Shown piece after piece: positions 32,392-40,114 of a stretch of 64,000 nt of DNA. The position numbers were made by a program, and so were the translations under genes. Each line of letters starts with the position of its first letter. Positions within the stretch are counted from its first letter, which is position 1. This DNA comes from Gemmatimonadaceae bacterium (lineage in GTDB: Bacteria > Gemmatimonadota > Gemmatimonadetes > Gemmatimonadales > Gemmatimonadaceae). The notes beneath the pieces are model-generated. The model was not told the DNA's origin, ran no database searches, and worked only from the letters and a program-made list of their open reading frames with translations. The DNA is taken from assembly GCA_040882285.1 (NCBI GenBank), contig JBBEBQ010000018.1, positions 1 through 64,000 on the forward strand. Reading direction: 5' to 3'.

Positions 32392-33960
32392 ATGGCCGCT
32401 CCATCCCGCCCCGCGGAGCGCTTTGTTCTCCGTTTCCTCACGCTGGCCGACGCGACCTCCAACCGCCTGTACGGCTGGAAGTACAACCCGCTGTATCAAA
32501 GCGGGACGATCGCGGTTGCGCTGCTCTTCGTCCTGCTCGTCAGCGGACTGTGGCTGACCTTCTTCTACCGTGTCGGCACGCCCTACGACTCGGTAGCGCG
32601 CATCACCGCGGATCCCTGGCTCGGCAACTGGATCCGCGCGCTGCATCGCTACGCCAGCGACGCGGCGCTCGTCGCGGTCGCCGTGCACGCGGCGCGCATG
32701 TACGCGCAGGGCCGGAGCTGGGGACCGCGCGCGCGCGCCTGGATGAGCGGCGTGGTGCTCCTCCTGCTCGTGCTCGTCTCGGGCTGGACGGGGTATGTCC
32801 TGGTCTGGGACTCGTTCGGGGAGGTGCTGGCGCTCGAGGGTGCGCGGATGCTCGACGCGCTCCCCGTCCTCTCGGAGCCGATGTCGCGCGCGTTCACCGG
32901 CGAGCGGCCGCTGCCGAGCGTTTTCTTTTTCATCAACCTCTTCGCCCACGTCGGAATCCCGCTCAGCATGTTCGCGGTGCTGCTGTTGCACACCTCGAAG
33001 CTGGCGCGGCCGAAGCTGCTCCCGCCCAAGCCGGTGATGTGGACGCTGATCGGCGCCCTCGTCGCGCTTTCCGTCGTCCGGCCGCTGGCCATGGCGCCGG
33101 AGGCGAATCCGTTGCGCATTCCGGCGTCCGTGCCGGCCGACTGGTTTTACGCGTTCTGGCTGCCGCTGTCCCGGTCGCTCGACGGAGGCACCGCGCTGCT
33201 GGGCGCTGCGCTCACGTTCTTCGCGGTGCTGCTGATCCCTCTTGTAGCCAAGCGGCGGGGCGAGCAGGCACCGCCCAAGTCGGTGGTGGACGAAGATATC
33301 TGCGTCGGGTGCCGGCAGTGCGCGCTCGACTGCCCGTACGAGGCGATCACCATGTTCGCGCGCAGCGACGGACGCTCCGAGGAAGTGGCTCGCGTCGATC
33401 CCGATCTCTGCGTGAGCTGCGGGATCTGCGCCGGCTCCTGCGCGCCCATGGGCGTGGGCCCCCCGGGCCGCACCGGCCGCGACCAGCTCTCCCGCGCGCG
33501 CGCTTTCATCGCGCGGCCCGAGCGGCGGGAAGGTGAGCTGGTGGTGATCTGCTGCGAGCGGGGCGCTCCGAATCTCGCAAAGGAGGCCGACGCACGCGGC
33601 GTGGTGCTGTATCCAGTGGACTGCGCCGGCAGCCTGCACACGTCGGTCATCGAGCTGCTGGTGCGAAGCGGAGGCGGCGGAGTGCTTACGCTCGCGTGCC
33701 CGCCGCGCGACTGCTGGAATCGCGAGGGGCCGCGCTGGCTGAACGAGCGCGTGTATCACGATCGGGAAGCGGAGCTGAAGGCCAGGGTGGACCGCCAACG
33801 GGTCAGGCTCGCGTTCGCCAACGCGAGCGAGCCCGCGAAGGCGTGGGCTGCCATCACCGGGTTCCAGGAGCAGCTTCGCCTCGCCGGAGAGCAGGTGGCG
33901 GAGCCGGTAGTGGCCATCGATCTCGAATGCGATCCCGTGCCGATCGGCGAGGAAACATGA
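32392..33960 (+). CDS. Cytochrome b / 2x[4Fe-4S] ferredoxin / MvhD-like fusion protein
   Basis: A 522-residue three-module electron carrier. Residues 1-205 form a cytochrome b N-domain with paired heme ligands H85/H99 and H186/H200 (14-residue spacing in both helices) and SGWTGYVLVWD. Two further membrane helices follow to about 288. A ferredoxin domain has CVGCRQCALDC (C304, 307, 310, 314) and CVSCGICAGSC (C340, 343, 346, 350). The C-terminal part resembles the MvhD/FrhD iron-sulfur subunit: VVICCERGAP, PVDCAGSLH, LTLACPPRDCW. It probably links the quinone pool to a cytoplasmic iron-sulfur donor. No hydrogenase or Hdr genes are present nearby. ATG start. Confidence 0.87.
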   Translation: MAAPSRPAERFVLRFLTLADATSNRLYGWKYNPLYQSGTIAVALLFVLLVSGLWLTFFYRVGTPYDSVARITADPWLGNWIRALHRYASDAALVAVAVHAARMYAQGRSWGPRARAWMSGVVLLLLVLVSGWTGYVLVWDSFGEVLALEGARMLDALPVLSEPMSRAFTGERPLPSVFFFINLFAHVGIPLSMFAVLLLHTSKLARPKLLPPKPVMWTLIGALVALSVVRPLAMAPEANPLRIPASVPADWFYAFWLPLSRSLDGGTALLGAALTFFAVLLIPLVAKRRGEQAPPKSVVDEDICVGCRQCALDCPYEAITMFARSDGRSEEVARVDPDLCVSCGICAGSCAPMGVGPPGRTGRDQLSRARAFIARPERREGELVVICCERGAPNLAKEADARGVVLYPVDCAGSLHTSVIELLVRSGGGGVLTLACPPRDCWNREGPRWLNERVYHDREAELKARVDRQRVRLAFANASEPAKAWAAITGFQEQLRLAGEQVAEPVVAIDLECDPVPIGEET

Positions 33961-34631
33961 AGTCCGCGCTTCGCTTCCTCGCCGCGGCCACGCTCAGCGC
34001 CGCCGTCCTGCTCGCGACCGCCTGGGGATCGATCGCTCCACTGAAGGTTGCCCGGGGCGATGACGCGATCATGCGAATCTCGCTGGGCGCGCGGCCGGAG
34101 CGCATCGAGATATGCCGCCGGCAGACCGACGAGGAGCTCGCCAGGCTAGCCCCGCAGATGCGACAGAGCGTCGTCTGCGAAGGGACCACCGCGCGCTACC
34201 GCCTGGAGGTTCGCCGGAACGGCGCGCTGCTGCATTCGCAGGTCGTGCGCGGTGGCGGCCTGCGCAACGATCGCCCGCTGTACGTTTCCCGGGACCTGCC
34301 GGTTCCGCCGGGTCCGGCCGCTTTCGCGGTTCGCCTCTCCCGCATCGACACGATTCCCGCCGACCAGCAATCAACTTCGGCCGCGGACGACGACGACGAT
34401 GACGACGACGATCGACGGGTTGGAGAAGACGACGTCCCTCGCCCGGGAGACCTGCCGCCCGCACGGGCGCGGCGCGAGATCGACGAGCGTCGTCGCCGCC
34501 GGGAGGAGTCCATTCCCGCCGAGCTGCGGCTCGACCTGGACGTCAGTCTCGAGCCCCGCGAGGTGGTGCTGGTGAGCTACGACCAGCGGAGCCGCCGCCT
34601 CATCAGGGTCAGCGGGGATTCACTGCCGTAA
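33957..34631 (+). CDS. Exported protein with poly-Asp tract, unknown
   Basis: A 224-residue protein I do not recognise. It starts with a signal peptide or anchor (LRFLAAATLSAAVLLATAWGS). A presumably beta-rich part follows (ARYRLEVRRNGALLHSQVVRGGGLRNDRPLYVSRDLPVPPG), then nine consecutive Asp residues near position 145, an Arg-rich segment, and a final beta-like stretch (LRLDLDVSLEPREVVLVSYD). Its ATG overlaps the cytochrome b fusion stop by 4 bases, so it is co-translated and may be an accessory periplasmic subunit. The acidic tract could bind metal ions, but that is a guess. Confidence 0.7.
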   Translation: MKSALRFLAAATLSAAVLLATAWGSIAPLKVARGDDAIMRISLGARPERIEICRRQTDEELARLAPQMRQSVVCEGTTARYRLEVRRNGALLHSQVVRGGGLRNDRPLYVSRDLPVPPGPAAFAVRLSRIDTIPADQQSTSAADDDDDDDDDRRVGEDDVPRPGDLPPARARREIDERRRRREESIPAELRLDLDVSLEPREVVLVSYDQRSRRLIRVSGDSLP

Positions 34632-34649
34632 GGGCGCTGTAGAGCGCCC
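34632..34649 (+). terminator. Hairpin after the cytochrome b operon
   Basis: GGGCGCT (34632-34638) pairs with AGCGCCC (34643-34649) over GTAG immediately after the stop codon of the poly-Asp protein gene. No T-run follows, so termination would need help. Confidence 0.4.
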
Positions 34650-34715
34650 CGGTAACGGAACGATCCGTGCAAGACGATCACCTGTGCACGTAATCCTTGC
34701 CACAGAGGTCAAAAG

Positions 34716-35906
34716 ATGAAAATCAGCCAATACATCTCGCGCTATCGCGCGCTTGGTATCCTGTGCTTTTCCGCGGTAGCCGCGTTGGACGCGTCCGCGC
34801 AGACGCGGGTAGTGGTGCCCGAGGGCACCGTGATGATTGTCCGCACCGCTACCGCGTTGGAGTCTTCCACCGCGCGACCCGGCCAGACGTTCGAGACGGT
34901 GGTTGCCGACACGGTACGCGTGGACAACTTCACCGTCATCCCGGCAGGTAGTCGCATTCGTGGAGTAGTGGTCGCCGCGCAAGCCGCCACGCGGCAGCAG
35001 TCCGGCGCCATCGACGTCCGGTTCGACCGCCTTGCGCTTCCGAACGGCAGCTCGGTCGCGGTCAGCGGCCGCCTGACGAGCACTGACGCGGCTGAGCGGC
35101 GTCAGATCGAGTCCGATCCGAACGCGCGAGTCGTTCTCGTTGGCGGGCGCACCGGAGTCGGCGCCGCGATAGCCGGAGCCGGCGGCGACGCTGCGTCGGG
35201 GATTCTCGGCGCACTCGGTGGGCTGCTCTCGTCCGGTGCCGACGTTCGTCTTCCCGCGGGCACTCCGCTCGCCGTGCAGCTCGAATCCGGACTCGTGCTC
35301 ACGCGCAGCGGAGCGGCGCGCTCCCCGGACGCGTTCACCATCTACACGAGCTCCGAAATGATCCGGGCGGCGCAACAGGCGCTGGCGCGGCAGAACTACT
35401 ACCGCGGCACGATCAACGGGCAGCTCGACGATGCCACGCGGAACGCTCTGTTCGAATACCAGGTGGACAAGGGAATAATCGCGACCGGAAATCTCGACGG
35501 CCGGACCGCGCAGATGCTCGGCCTTTCTGCGAGCAGCGCGTTCGCGGTCCTCTCGCCCGCGGAAGCTTCGCTGCTTCGCAGGGGCGCAACGGCGCTGGTC
35601 GCGCGCGAGCGTCAGGATCTCATGATCTCCACGGCGGGGCGGATGGATACGCGCCGGCTGTACGCCGAGGGGGACGTCGAGCTGCTGTTCGCGCTGTCGG
35701 CGTTCGCCGACAATTCGGAGCTATATGAGCAGCTCGTGCGCGTCTCCGGCAACGTCGAGGGCGTGGTACTCGCGGGTAGATCGCTCGTCGCGAGCGCGAG
35801 GCGCGTGGACGCAGCGCTCACGCAGGCGCGAACCACATCGCAGGTGCAGAACGCCTGGACATCCATCCGCGCCCAGCTCGCGGAGCTGGATCCGACCTAT
35901 CGGTAG
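34716..35906 (+). CDS. Exported peptidoglycan-binding-domain protein
   Basis: A 396-residue protein with an N-terminal signal peptide (LGILCFSAVAALDASAQT). A beta-rich region of about 170 residues resembles TrbI/VirB10-like or secretin-pilot beta domains (VPEGTVMIVRTATALESSTARPGQTFETVVAD, FTVIPAGSRIRGVVVAA). A PG_binding_1 repeat lies near residues 215-265 (AAQQALARQNYYRGTINGQLDDATRNALFEYQVDKGI). The C-terminal helical region is unassigned. It is probably periplasmic and wall-attached. Own transcription unit, with an intrinsic terminator 20 bases after the stop. Confidence 0.78.
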   Translation: MKISQYISRYRALGILCFSAVAALDASAQTRVVVPEGTVMIVRTATALESSTARPGQTFETVVADTVRVDNFTVIPAGSRIRGVVVAAQAATRQQSGAIDVRFDRLALPNGSSVAVSGRLTSTDAAERRQIESDPNARVVLVGGRTGVGAAIAGAGGDAASGILGALGGLLSSGADVRLPAGTPLAVQLESGLVLTRSGAARSPDAFTIYTSSEMIRAAQQALARQNYYRGTINGQLDDATRNALFEYQVDKGIIATGNLDGRTAQMLGLSASSAFAVLSPAEASLLRRGATALVARERQDLMISTAGRMDTRRLYAEGDVELLFALSAFADNSELYEQLVRVSGNVEGVVLAGRSLVASARRVDAALTQARTTSQVQNAWTSIRAQLAELDPTYR

Positions 35907-35925
35907 CATGGCATCACCGTGACGT

Positions 35926-35957
35926 AGAGAGCGGGCCAAGCGGCCCTCTCTTTTTTT
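35926..35957 (+). terminator. Intrinsic terminator after the peptidoglycan-binding protein gene
   Basis: GAGAGCGGGCC and GGCCCTCTC pair with one bulged base over a short AAGC loop, followed by seven T residues (35951-35957). Confidence 0.88.
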
Positions 35958-35992
35958 GGCTCCCCGCGGACCCGCGCTTGTAACTTCTGCTG

Positions 35993-36886
35993 ATGCGGCG
36001 TGCCCTCGTCATTGCGAATCCCGCCTCACACGGCGGCGCGAGGAGGCAGGCCGCCGCTGCCCGCGAGCTGGCGCGCGCGAAGATTGAAGCGGACTCCGTA
36101 GCTACAGAATACGCGGGGCACGCCGCCGTGATCGCCGCGGAGCGAGCCGGCTCTTATGACGCCGTGTTCACATTAGGCGGAGACGGCACTGCGATGGACG
36201 TGATTGGCGCGCTCGCGGGCAAAGGGCCGCCGGTCGGGATCCTACCCGGCGGCACCGGCAACCTCCTCGCCCGGTCGCTCGGCATACCGCTCAGAGTGCG
36301 CCCGGCCGTAAGGGCTCTCGCGGCCGGTCGCGAAGCGCGGATCGATCTGGGCCAGCTCGGTGACGGCCGGCTCTTCGGGATCGGGGCCGGCGTCGGAGTG
36401 GACGCCACGATGATCGCCGAGACCCCGCGTTGGCTCAAGCGCCGCCTTGGCGTGCTGTCGTACGTGATCGTCGGGCTGCGCTCGCTCCTTCGCTTCGACG
36501 CGTTCCAGGTCAGCGGAACCGTCGATGGGGTGCCGTTCGAGCGGAGCGCGTCCGCCATTCTCGTCGCGAATTTCGGGACGATGTTCCGACACCTGCTCAC
36601 GCTCGGCGACGGAATTCTGCACGACGACGGCGTGCTCAACGTCTGCATTTTCTCGCCGACGACCAACGCCGACGCCACGCGAATCACCTGGAAGATGATG
36701 CGGCGCGATTTCTCGCCCGACCCGTGCATGTCCTACCTCTCGGGTCGCGAGATCGAGATCACCACGGTCCCCGCGCGTACCGTCCAGGCCGACGGAGAGC
36801 TGGCCGGATCCACTCCGCTCGGCGTGCGCGTTCTCCCGGGCGCGGGGCGGCTGATTCTTCCGAGCGGCAGGGGACGAGGGCTCTGA
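35993..36886 (+). CDS. Diacylglycerol/lipid kinase family protein
   Basis: A 297-residue soluble lipid kinase of the DagK/YegS type. The start ALVIANPASHGGARRQ, the nucleotide motif VFTLGGDGTAMDVIGAL, PVGILPGGTGNLLARSLGIP, the GAGVGVDATMI block, and a C-terminal beta domain (DDGVLNVCIFSP, VQADGELAGSTP) are all typical. The lipid substrate (diacylglycerol, phosphatidylglycerol, sphingoid base) cannot be predicted. ATG at 35993, shortly after the upstream terminator, so it must have its own promoter. The repeat region at 36901 follows directly. Confidence 0.9.
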   Translation: MRRALVIANPASHGGARRQAAAARELARAKIEADSVATEYAGHAAVIAAERAGSYDAVFTLGGDGTAMDVIGALAGKGPPVGILPGGTGNLLARSLGIPLRVRPAVRALAAGREARIDLGQLGDGRLFGIGAGVGVDATMIAETPRWLKRRLGVLSYVIVGLRSLLRFDAFQVSGTVDGVPFERSASAILVANFGTMFRHLLTLGDGILHDDGVLNVCIFSPTTNADATRITWKMMRRDFSPDPCMSYLSGREIEITTVPARTVQADGELAGSTPLGVRVLPGAGRLILPSGRGRGL

Positions 36887-36900
36887 TGCTCGCCTTCGTG

Positions 36901-37077
36901 ATTGCGGACTGAGGACTTAGGACTTTGCGGCCTCAGGACTAACTACAATTGCGGATCGGCGATTAATTGAGGACCGAGGATGAGCGGAACTCGGGGAACG
37001 GCACTGGCTGTGGTCCGTAATCCTCAATTAATCGCCGATCCGCAATGGCCGTTGGTCCTGAGTCCGCAGTCGTCAAT
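36901..37077. repeat. Long inverted repeat with GGACT / GCGGAT vocabulary
   Basis: A 26-base perfect inverted repeat (36948-36973 against 37021-37046) beginning ATTGCGGATCGGCGATTAAT. Outside it lie weaker complementary stretches built from GGACT-like words (36901-36924 against 37053-37077). The spacer of 47 bases is unrelated. Short pieces of the same vocabulary reappear at 45865-45900. The region is AT-richer than its surroundings and encodes nothing I can support. Like the heptamer arrays, it is a fold-back structure lying between genes. Confidence 0.85.
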
Positions 37078-37137
37078 GGCGCGTTATGTGCACCTCCATC
37101 TCCTGTCAAACCGAAGGCTATTCAACAGGAGGTTTCA

Positions 37138-37656
37138 ATGGACAGGGGCACAGATTTTCTCAAGAGCCAGATCAACAACGCGGTGATGCAGCACGGGGCA
37201 TTTCTGCGCGCACTCGAGGACCATGAATCCCAGGCCGAAGACTCGCGGTTCCGCGATCTCTGCACCAGACACATCCCGCACATGCGCGAGCACCACCGGA
37301 TGCTCGAGGACTACCAGCAGACGCTCGGCGCCGAGGCAGGCATAGGGAAGAAGGCGGTGGGCGCGGCGCTCGGCATGGCGCGCGACCTGGCCGACGCGGC
37401 GCGGGAGAGCGATTTCCTGCGCCTGGTGGGGGACATCGTCATGGCGCGGCAGGCCGAGGACACGTTCAAGACCTTCCGTGAGGCCGGACGCACCCTGAAC
37501 ATCGAGCCGCTGGCGGAAATCGGCGAGCTCGGCGAGCGGCATCACGACGAGTACGTGAAGGAAGCCAACCGCCTCGTCCAGCAGATCTTCGTCGAACACG
37601 TACGCGGGCCCGAAGCCGTCCGGTCCGCGACGGTCGACGCGATCCCGCCCGTCTGA
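37138..37656 (+). CDS. Small helical protein, possibly ferritin-like, unknown
   Basis: A 172-residue soluble, helix-rich protein. The ATG at 37138 has a perfect AGGAGG Shine-Dalgarno sequence 6 bases upstream, the strongest in the window, which suggests high expression. His/Glu-rich helices (AFLRALEDHESQAEDSRFRDLCTRHIPHMREHHRMLEDYQQ, GELGERHHDEYVKEANRL) resemble the spacing of metal-binding four-helix bundles. I cannot show the full ferritin ligand set, and it may instead be a DUF892/DUF2383-type stress protein. Flanked by repeat regions on both sides; monocistronic. Confidence 0.72.
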   Translation: MDRGTDFLKSQINNAVMQHGAFLRALEDHESQAEDSRFRDLCTRHIPHMREHHRMLEDYQQTLGAEAGIGKKAVGAALGMARDLADAARESDFLRLVGDIVMARQAEDTFKTFREAGRTLNIEPLAEIGELGERHHDEYVKEANRLVQQIFVEHVRGPEAVRSATVDAIPPV

Positions 37657-37675
37657 CGCGTCGATTCCGCCGGTC

Positions 37676-37761
37676 GGTTGGGGTTGGGGATGGTTGCCTG
37701 CACCTACGCGAGCAAACCGCGCTCGCCAAGACGGTGCTGGCAACCATCCCCAACCCCAACC
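37676..37761. repeat. Shared-core hairpin element, copy C (inverted core)
   Basis: The arms 37676-37698 and 37739-37761 are exact inverted complements (23 of 23). An inner CACC/GGTG stem (37701-37704 with 37733-37736) encloses the core 37705-37732 in reverse orientation, with two transitions compared with copies B and D. The arms are G/C-rich tracts of GGTTGG type not found in the other copies. Located 20 bases after the helical-protein gene. Confidence 0.88.
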
Positions 37762-37853
37762 TCCCATCCGCAGTAAGCGCGAGGAGGCCGACTCGCGTGC
37801 GACGTCGCGTCCTGCCGCTCCGCTCTTCGCGCACGTCCAGGGGAGATGTCTGC

Positions 37854-37947
37854 GGCCGGTCTCGGCGGCGGGTCCTCGCAGGCGGCGTCTTAGCGAGCGC
37901 AGTTTGCTCGCGTAGCCGCCGAAGAGGACTCGCCGCCGTGACCGGCC
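37854..37947. repeat. Shared-core hairpin element, copy D
   Basis: Arms 37854-37877 and 37924-37947 pair at 22 of 24 positions. Inner stem GGCGGC (37881-37886) with GCCGCC (37915-37920); core 37887-37914, identical to that of copy B. Together with copy C it fills most of the 335-base gap before dapE. No coding sequence is supported in that gap, and the remaining DNA (37762-37853) holds nothing I recognise. Confidence 0.88.
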
Positions 37948-37991
37948 AGCGCGGATAACACTAGCAATCGTGCGCGGTTAGCTTACCCCAC

Positions 37992-39056
37992 ATGACAGAC
38001 GTCGTAGCGCTGGCGGCTGAGATGTTATCGATCCAGTCGCTGTCCGGGCAGGAGCATGAAGTCATCGAGTTCGTCACTCGCTGGCTCGTGAAGCGCGGCT
38101 GGAACGTGAGCTTCCAGGAGGTGTCGCCCGGCCGCGGCAACGTCTGGGCGACGCGCTCGGCGGCCAACGGTGACCAGTCCGGCAGTGTCGCGCTCTCGAC
38201 CCACCTCGACACTGTGCCGCCGTTCCTCACGCCGAGACTGGAGGAGGGACGCCTGTACGGGCGAGGTGCGGCAGACGCCAAGGGAATCGCCGCCGCGATG
38301 CTGGCGGCGGCGGACCGGCTCGTCACCTCGGGCGAGAACCGCGTGCAGCTGCTGTTCGTGGTCGGAGAGGAGAAGGGATCCGACGGCGCGCGCGCGGCGA
38401 ACAACCTGCCGGCCACCAGCAGCTTCCTCATCAACGGCGAGCCGACCGAGAGCAAGCTCGCCAGCGGGGCCAAGGGCTCGCTGCGCGTGTTCGTCCGAAC
38501 GCGCGGCAAGGAAGCGCACGCCGCGTATCCGCACCTCGGCCAGTCGGCGATCGACCCGATGCTGGAGCTGCTCCCGAAAGTGAAAAAGCTGAAGCTGCCG
38601 AGCGATCCGGTTCTGGGCGAGGCGTCGGTGAACATCGGCGTGATCCGCGGCGGCACCGAAGGCAACATCATCCCGGGCCAGGCCGAAGCGGAGGTGATGT
38701 TCCGCATAGTCAGCGACGTCGAGCCGATCAAGCGGATGCTGGAGGAGTGGGCCCGCGGCGTGGCCGAGCTGGAGTGGGGCTCGCACATTCCGCCGCAGCA
38801 CTTCCACACGGTCGAAGGATTCGAGATCGAGCCCGTCGCATACACGACCGACATCCCGCTGCTCGGCCGTTGGGGCAAGCCGCTGCTGTTCGGGCCGGGC
38901 TCGATCCACGTCGCGCACACGCCGGACGAATACGTCGACGTCGCCGAGCTGCGCGCGAGCGTGGACACCTACGAGAAGCTCGTGCGCACACTGTTGGAGG
39001 AGGGCGGAGACGAGCCGGCGCGGCCTGCCCGCTCGAGCAAGAAGGCGCGCAAGTGA
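37992..39056 (+). CDS. dapE: M20-family deacylase, probable succinyl-diaminopimelate desuccinylase
   Basis: A 354-residue zinc-dependent amidohydrolase of the ArgE/DapE/ACY1 family. Metal and catalytic blocks: STHLDTVPP, GRGAADAKGIAA, VVGEEKGSDGA (general-base Glu and metal Glu), and a terminal His in IHVAHTPDEY. By itself the family covers several substrates. Its position as first gene of an operon that includes dapD, the tetrahydrodipicolinate succinylase, supports the succinyl-DAP desuccinylase role. LysK- or ArgE-type activity remains the main alternative. ATG at 37992; the stop overlaps asd by 4 bases. Confidence 0.82.
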   Translation: MTDVVALAAEMLSIQSLSGQEHEVIEFVTRWLVKRGWNVSFQEVSPGRGNVWATRSAANGDQSGSVALSTHLDTVPPFLTPRLEEGRLYGRGAADAKGIAAAMLAAADRLVTSGENRVQLLFVVGEEKGSDGARAANNLPATSSFLINGEPTESKLASGAKGSLRVFVRTRGKEAHAAYPHLGQSAIDPMLELLPKVKKLKLPSDPVLGEASVNIGVIRGGTEGNIIPGQAEAEVMFRIVSDVEPIKRMLEEWARGVAELEWGSHIPPQHFHTVEGFEIEPVAYTTDIPLLGRWGKPLLFGPGSIHVAHTPDEYVDVAELRASVDTYEKLVRTLLEEGGDEPARPARSSKKARK

Positions 39057-40114
39057 TCAGAACGAAACAGAAAGTCGCCATCCTTGGCGCGACGGGCGCG
39101 GTCGGACAGACGTTCATCCGCCTGCTCGCCGGTCACCCGTGGTTCGAGATCGCGGAGCTGGTCGCATCGGAGCGGTCGGCGGGCCAGCGGTATCGCGACG
39201 TGGTGAAATGGCAGGACGGCGATCTCTCGCCGGAAATCGGCGAGCTGACGCTGCTGCCGGCGGATCCGGCTGGCGTCCAATCGCGGATCGCGTTCTCCGC
39301 GATGGATTCGTCGGTGGCGGGCCCGATCGAGGAGATGTTCGCCAAGGCGGGGAAGACCGTGCTGAGCAATTCCAAGAATCACCGGATGGACCCCGACGTG
39401 CCGCTGGTCATACCGGAGATCAACGCGGATCATCTGCGCCTGCTCGAGCACCAGCGCCGCGCGCGCGGCTGGAGCGGCGCCATCGTCACGAACGCTAACT
39501 GCAGTGCGACCGTCGCTGCGATGGCGCTGGCGCCGCTGCACCAGCGCTTCGGAATCAACAAGATCTTCATCTCGACGATGCAGGCGATCTCCGGCGCCGG
39601 CTACCCCGGCGTCCCGTCGTCCGACATACTCGGCAACGTGATCCCATTCATCGCCGACGAAGAAGCGAAAGTCGAGCGGGAGCTGGGCAAGATTCTCGGC
39701 AAGCTCGACGGAGACTCGATCCGGGAAGCTCCGTTCACGGTCAGTGCGCACACCAACCGAGTCCCGGTCGAGCACGGCCACACTATCTGCATGTCGATCG
39801 GGCTCGAGGGGTCGCCCGACCTGAAAGCGGTCCGGAGCGCGCTCGACGAATGGACCGGCTCGGCCGCGGTGCGCGAGCTGCCGGGGTCGAAGCACCGGCC
39901 GCTGGTGGTGCGGAATGAGCCCGACCGGCCGCAGCCGCGGCGCGACGTCAACACGGGCGAAGGGATGACGGTCGTCGTCGGGCGCGTGCGCGCGGACGCG
40001 ATACTGGATGTGCGGCTAGTGGCGGTCGGACACAACACTGTGCGGGGCGCGGCCGGCGGCTCCATACTCAACGCCGAGCTGCTGCTCTCCACCGGCGCGA
40101 TCCCTTCGGCGTGA
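39053..40114 (+). CDS. asd: Aspartate-semialdehyde dehydrogenase
   Basis: A 353-residue NADP-dependent enzyme that reduces aspartyl phosphate to the semialdehyde, the branch point to lysine, threonine and methionine. Motifs: VAILGATGAVGQTFIRLL (nucleotide binding), NSKNHRMDPDVPLVIPEIN, the catalytic Cys in TNANCSATVAAMALAPL, QAISGAGYPGV, and AHTNRVPVEHGHT. The gapped form with SKNHR fits the archaeal/Gram-positive-like Asd subclass. GTG start at 39053 in a 4-base overlap with dapE; it also overlaps lysC by 4. Confidence 0.94.
   Translation: MIRTKQKVAILGATGAVGQTFIRLLAGHPWFEIAELVASERSAGQRYRDVVKWQDGDLSPEIGELTLLPADPAGVQSRIAFSAMDSSVAGPIEEMFAKAGKTVLSNSKNHRMDPDVPLVIPEINADHLRLLEHQRRARGWSGAIVTNANCSATVAAMALAPLHQRFGINKIFISTMQAISGAGYPGVPSSDILGNVIPFIADEEAKVERELGKILGKLDGDSIREAPFTVSAHTNRVPVEHGHTICMSIGLEGSPDLKAVRSALDEWTGSAAVRELPGSKHRPLVVRNEPDRPQPRRDVNTGEGMTVVVGRVRADAILDVRLVAVGHNTVRGAAGGSILNAELLLSTGAIPSA

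Noticed and set aside
37694-37958. Short open frames within the hairpin region before dapE
   Set aside because: They run through the palindromic elements, have no ribosome-binding site and read as Arg/Pro-rich translations of repeat DNA.
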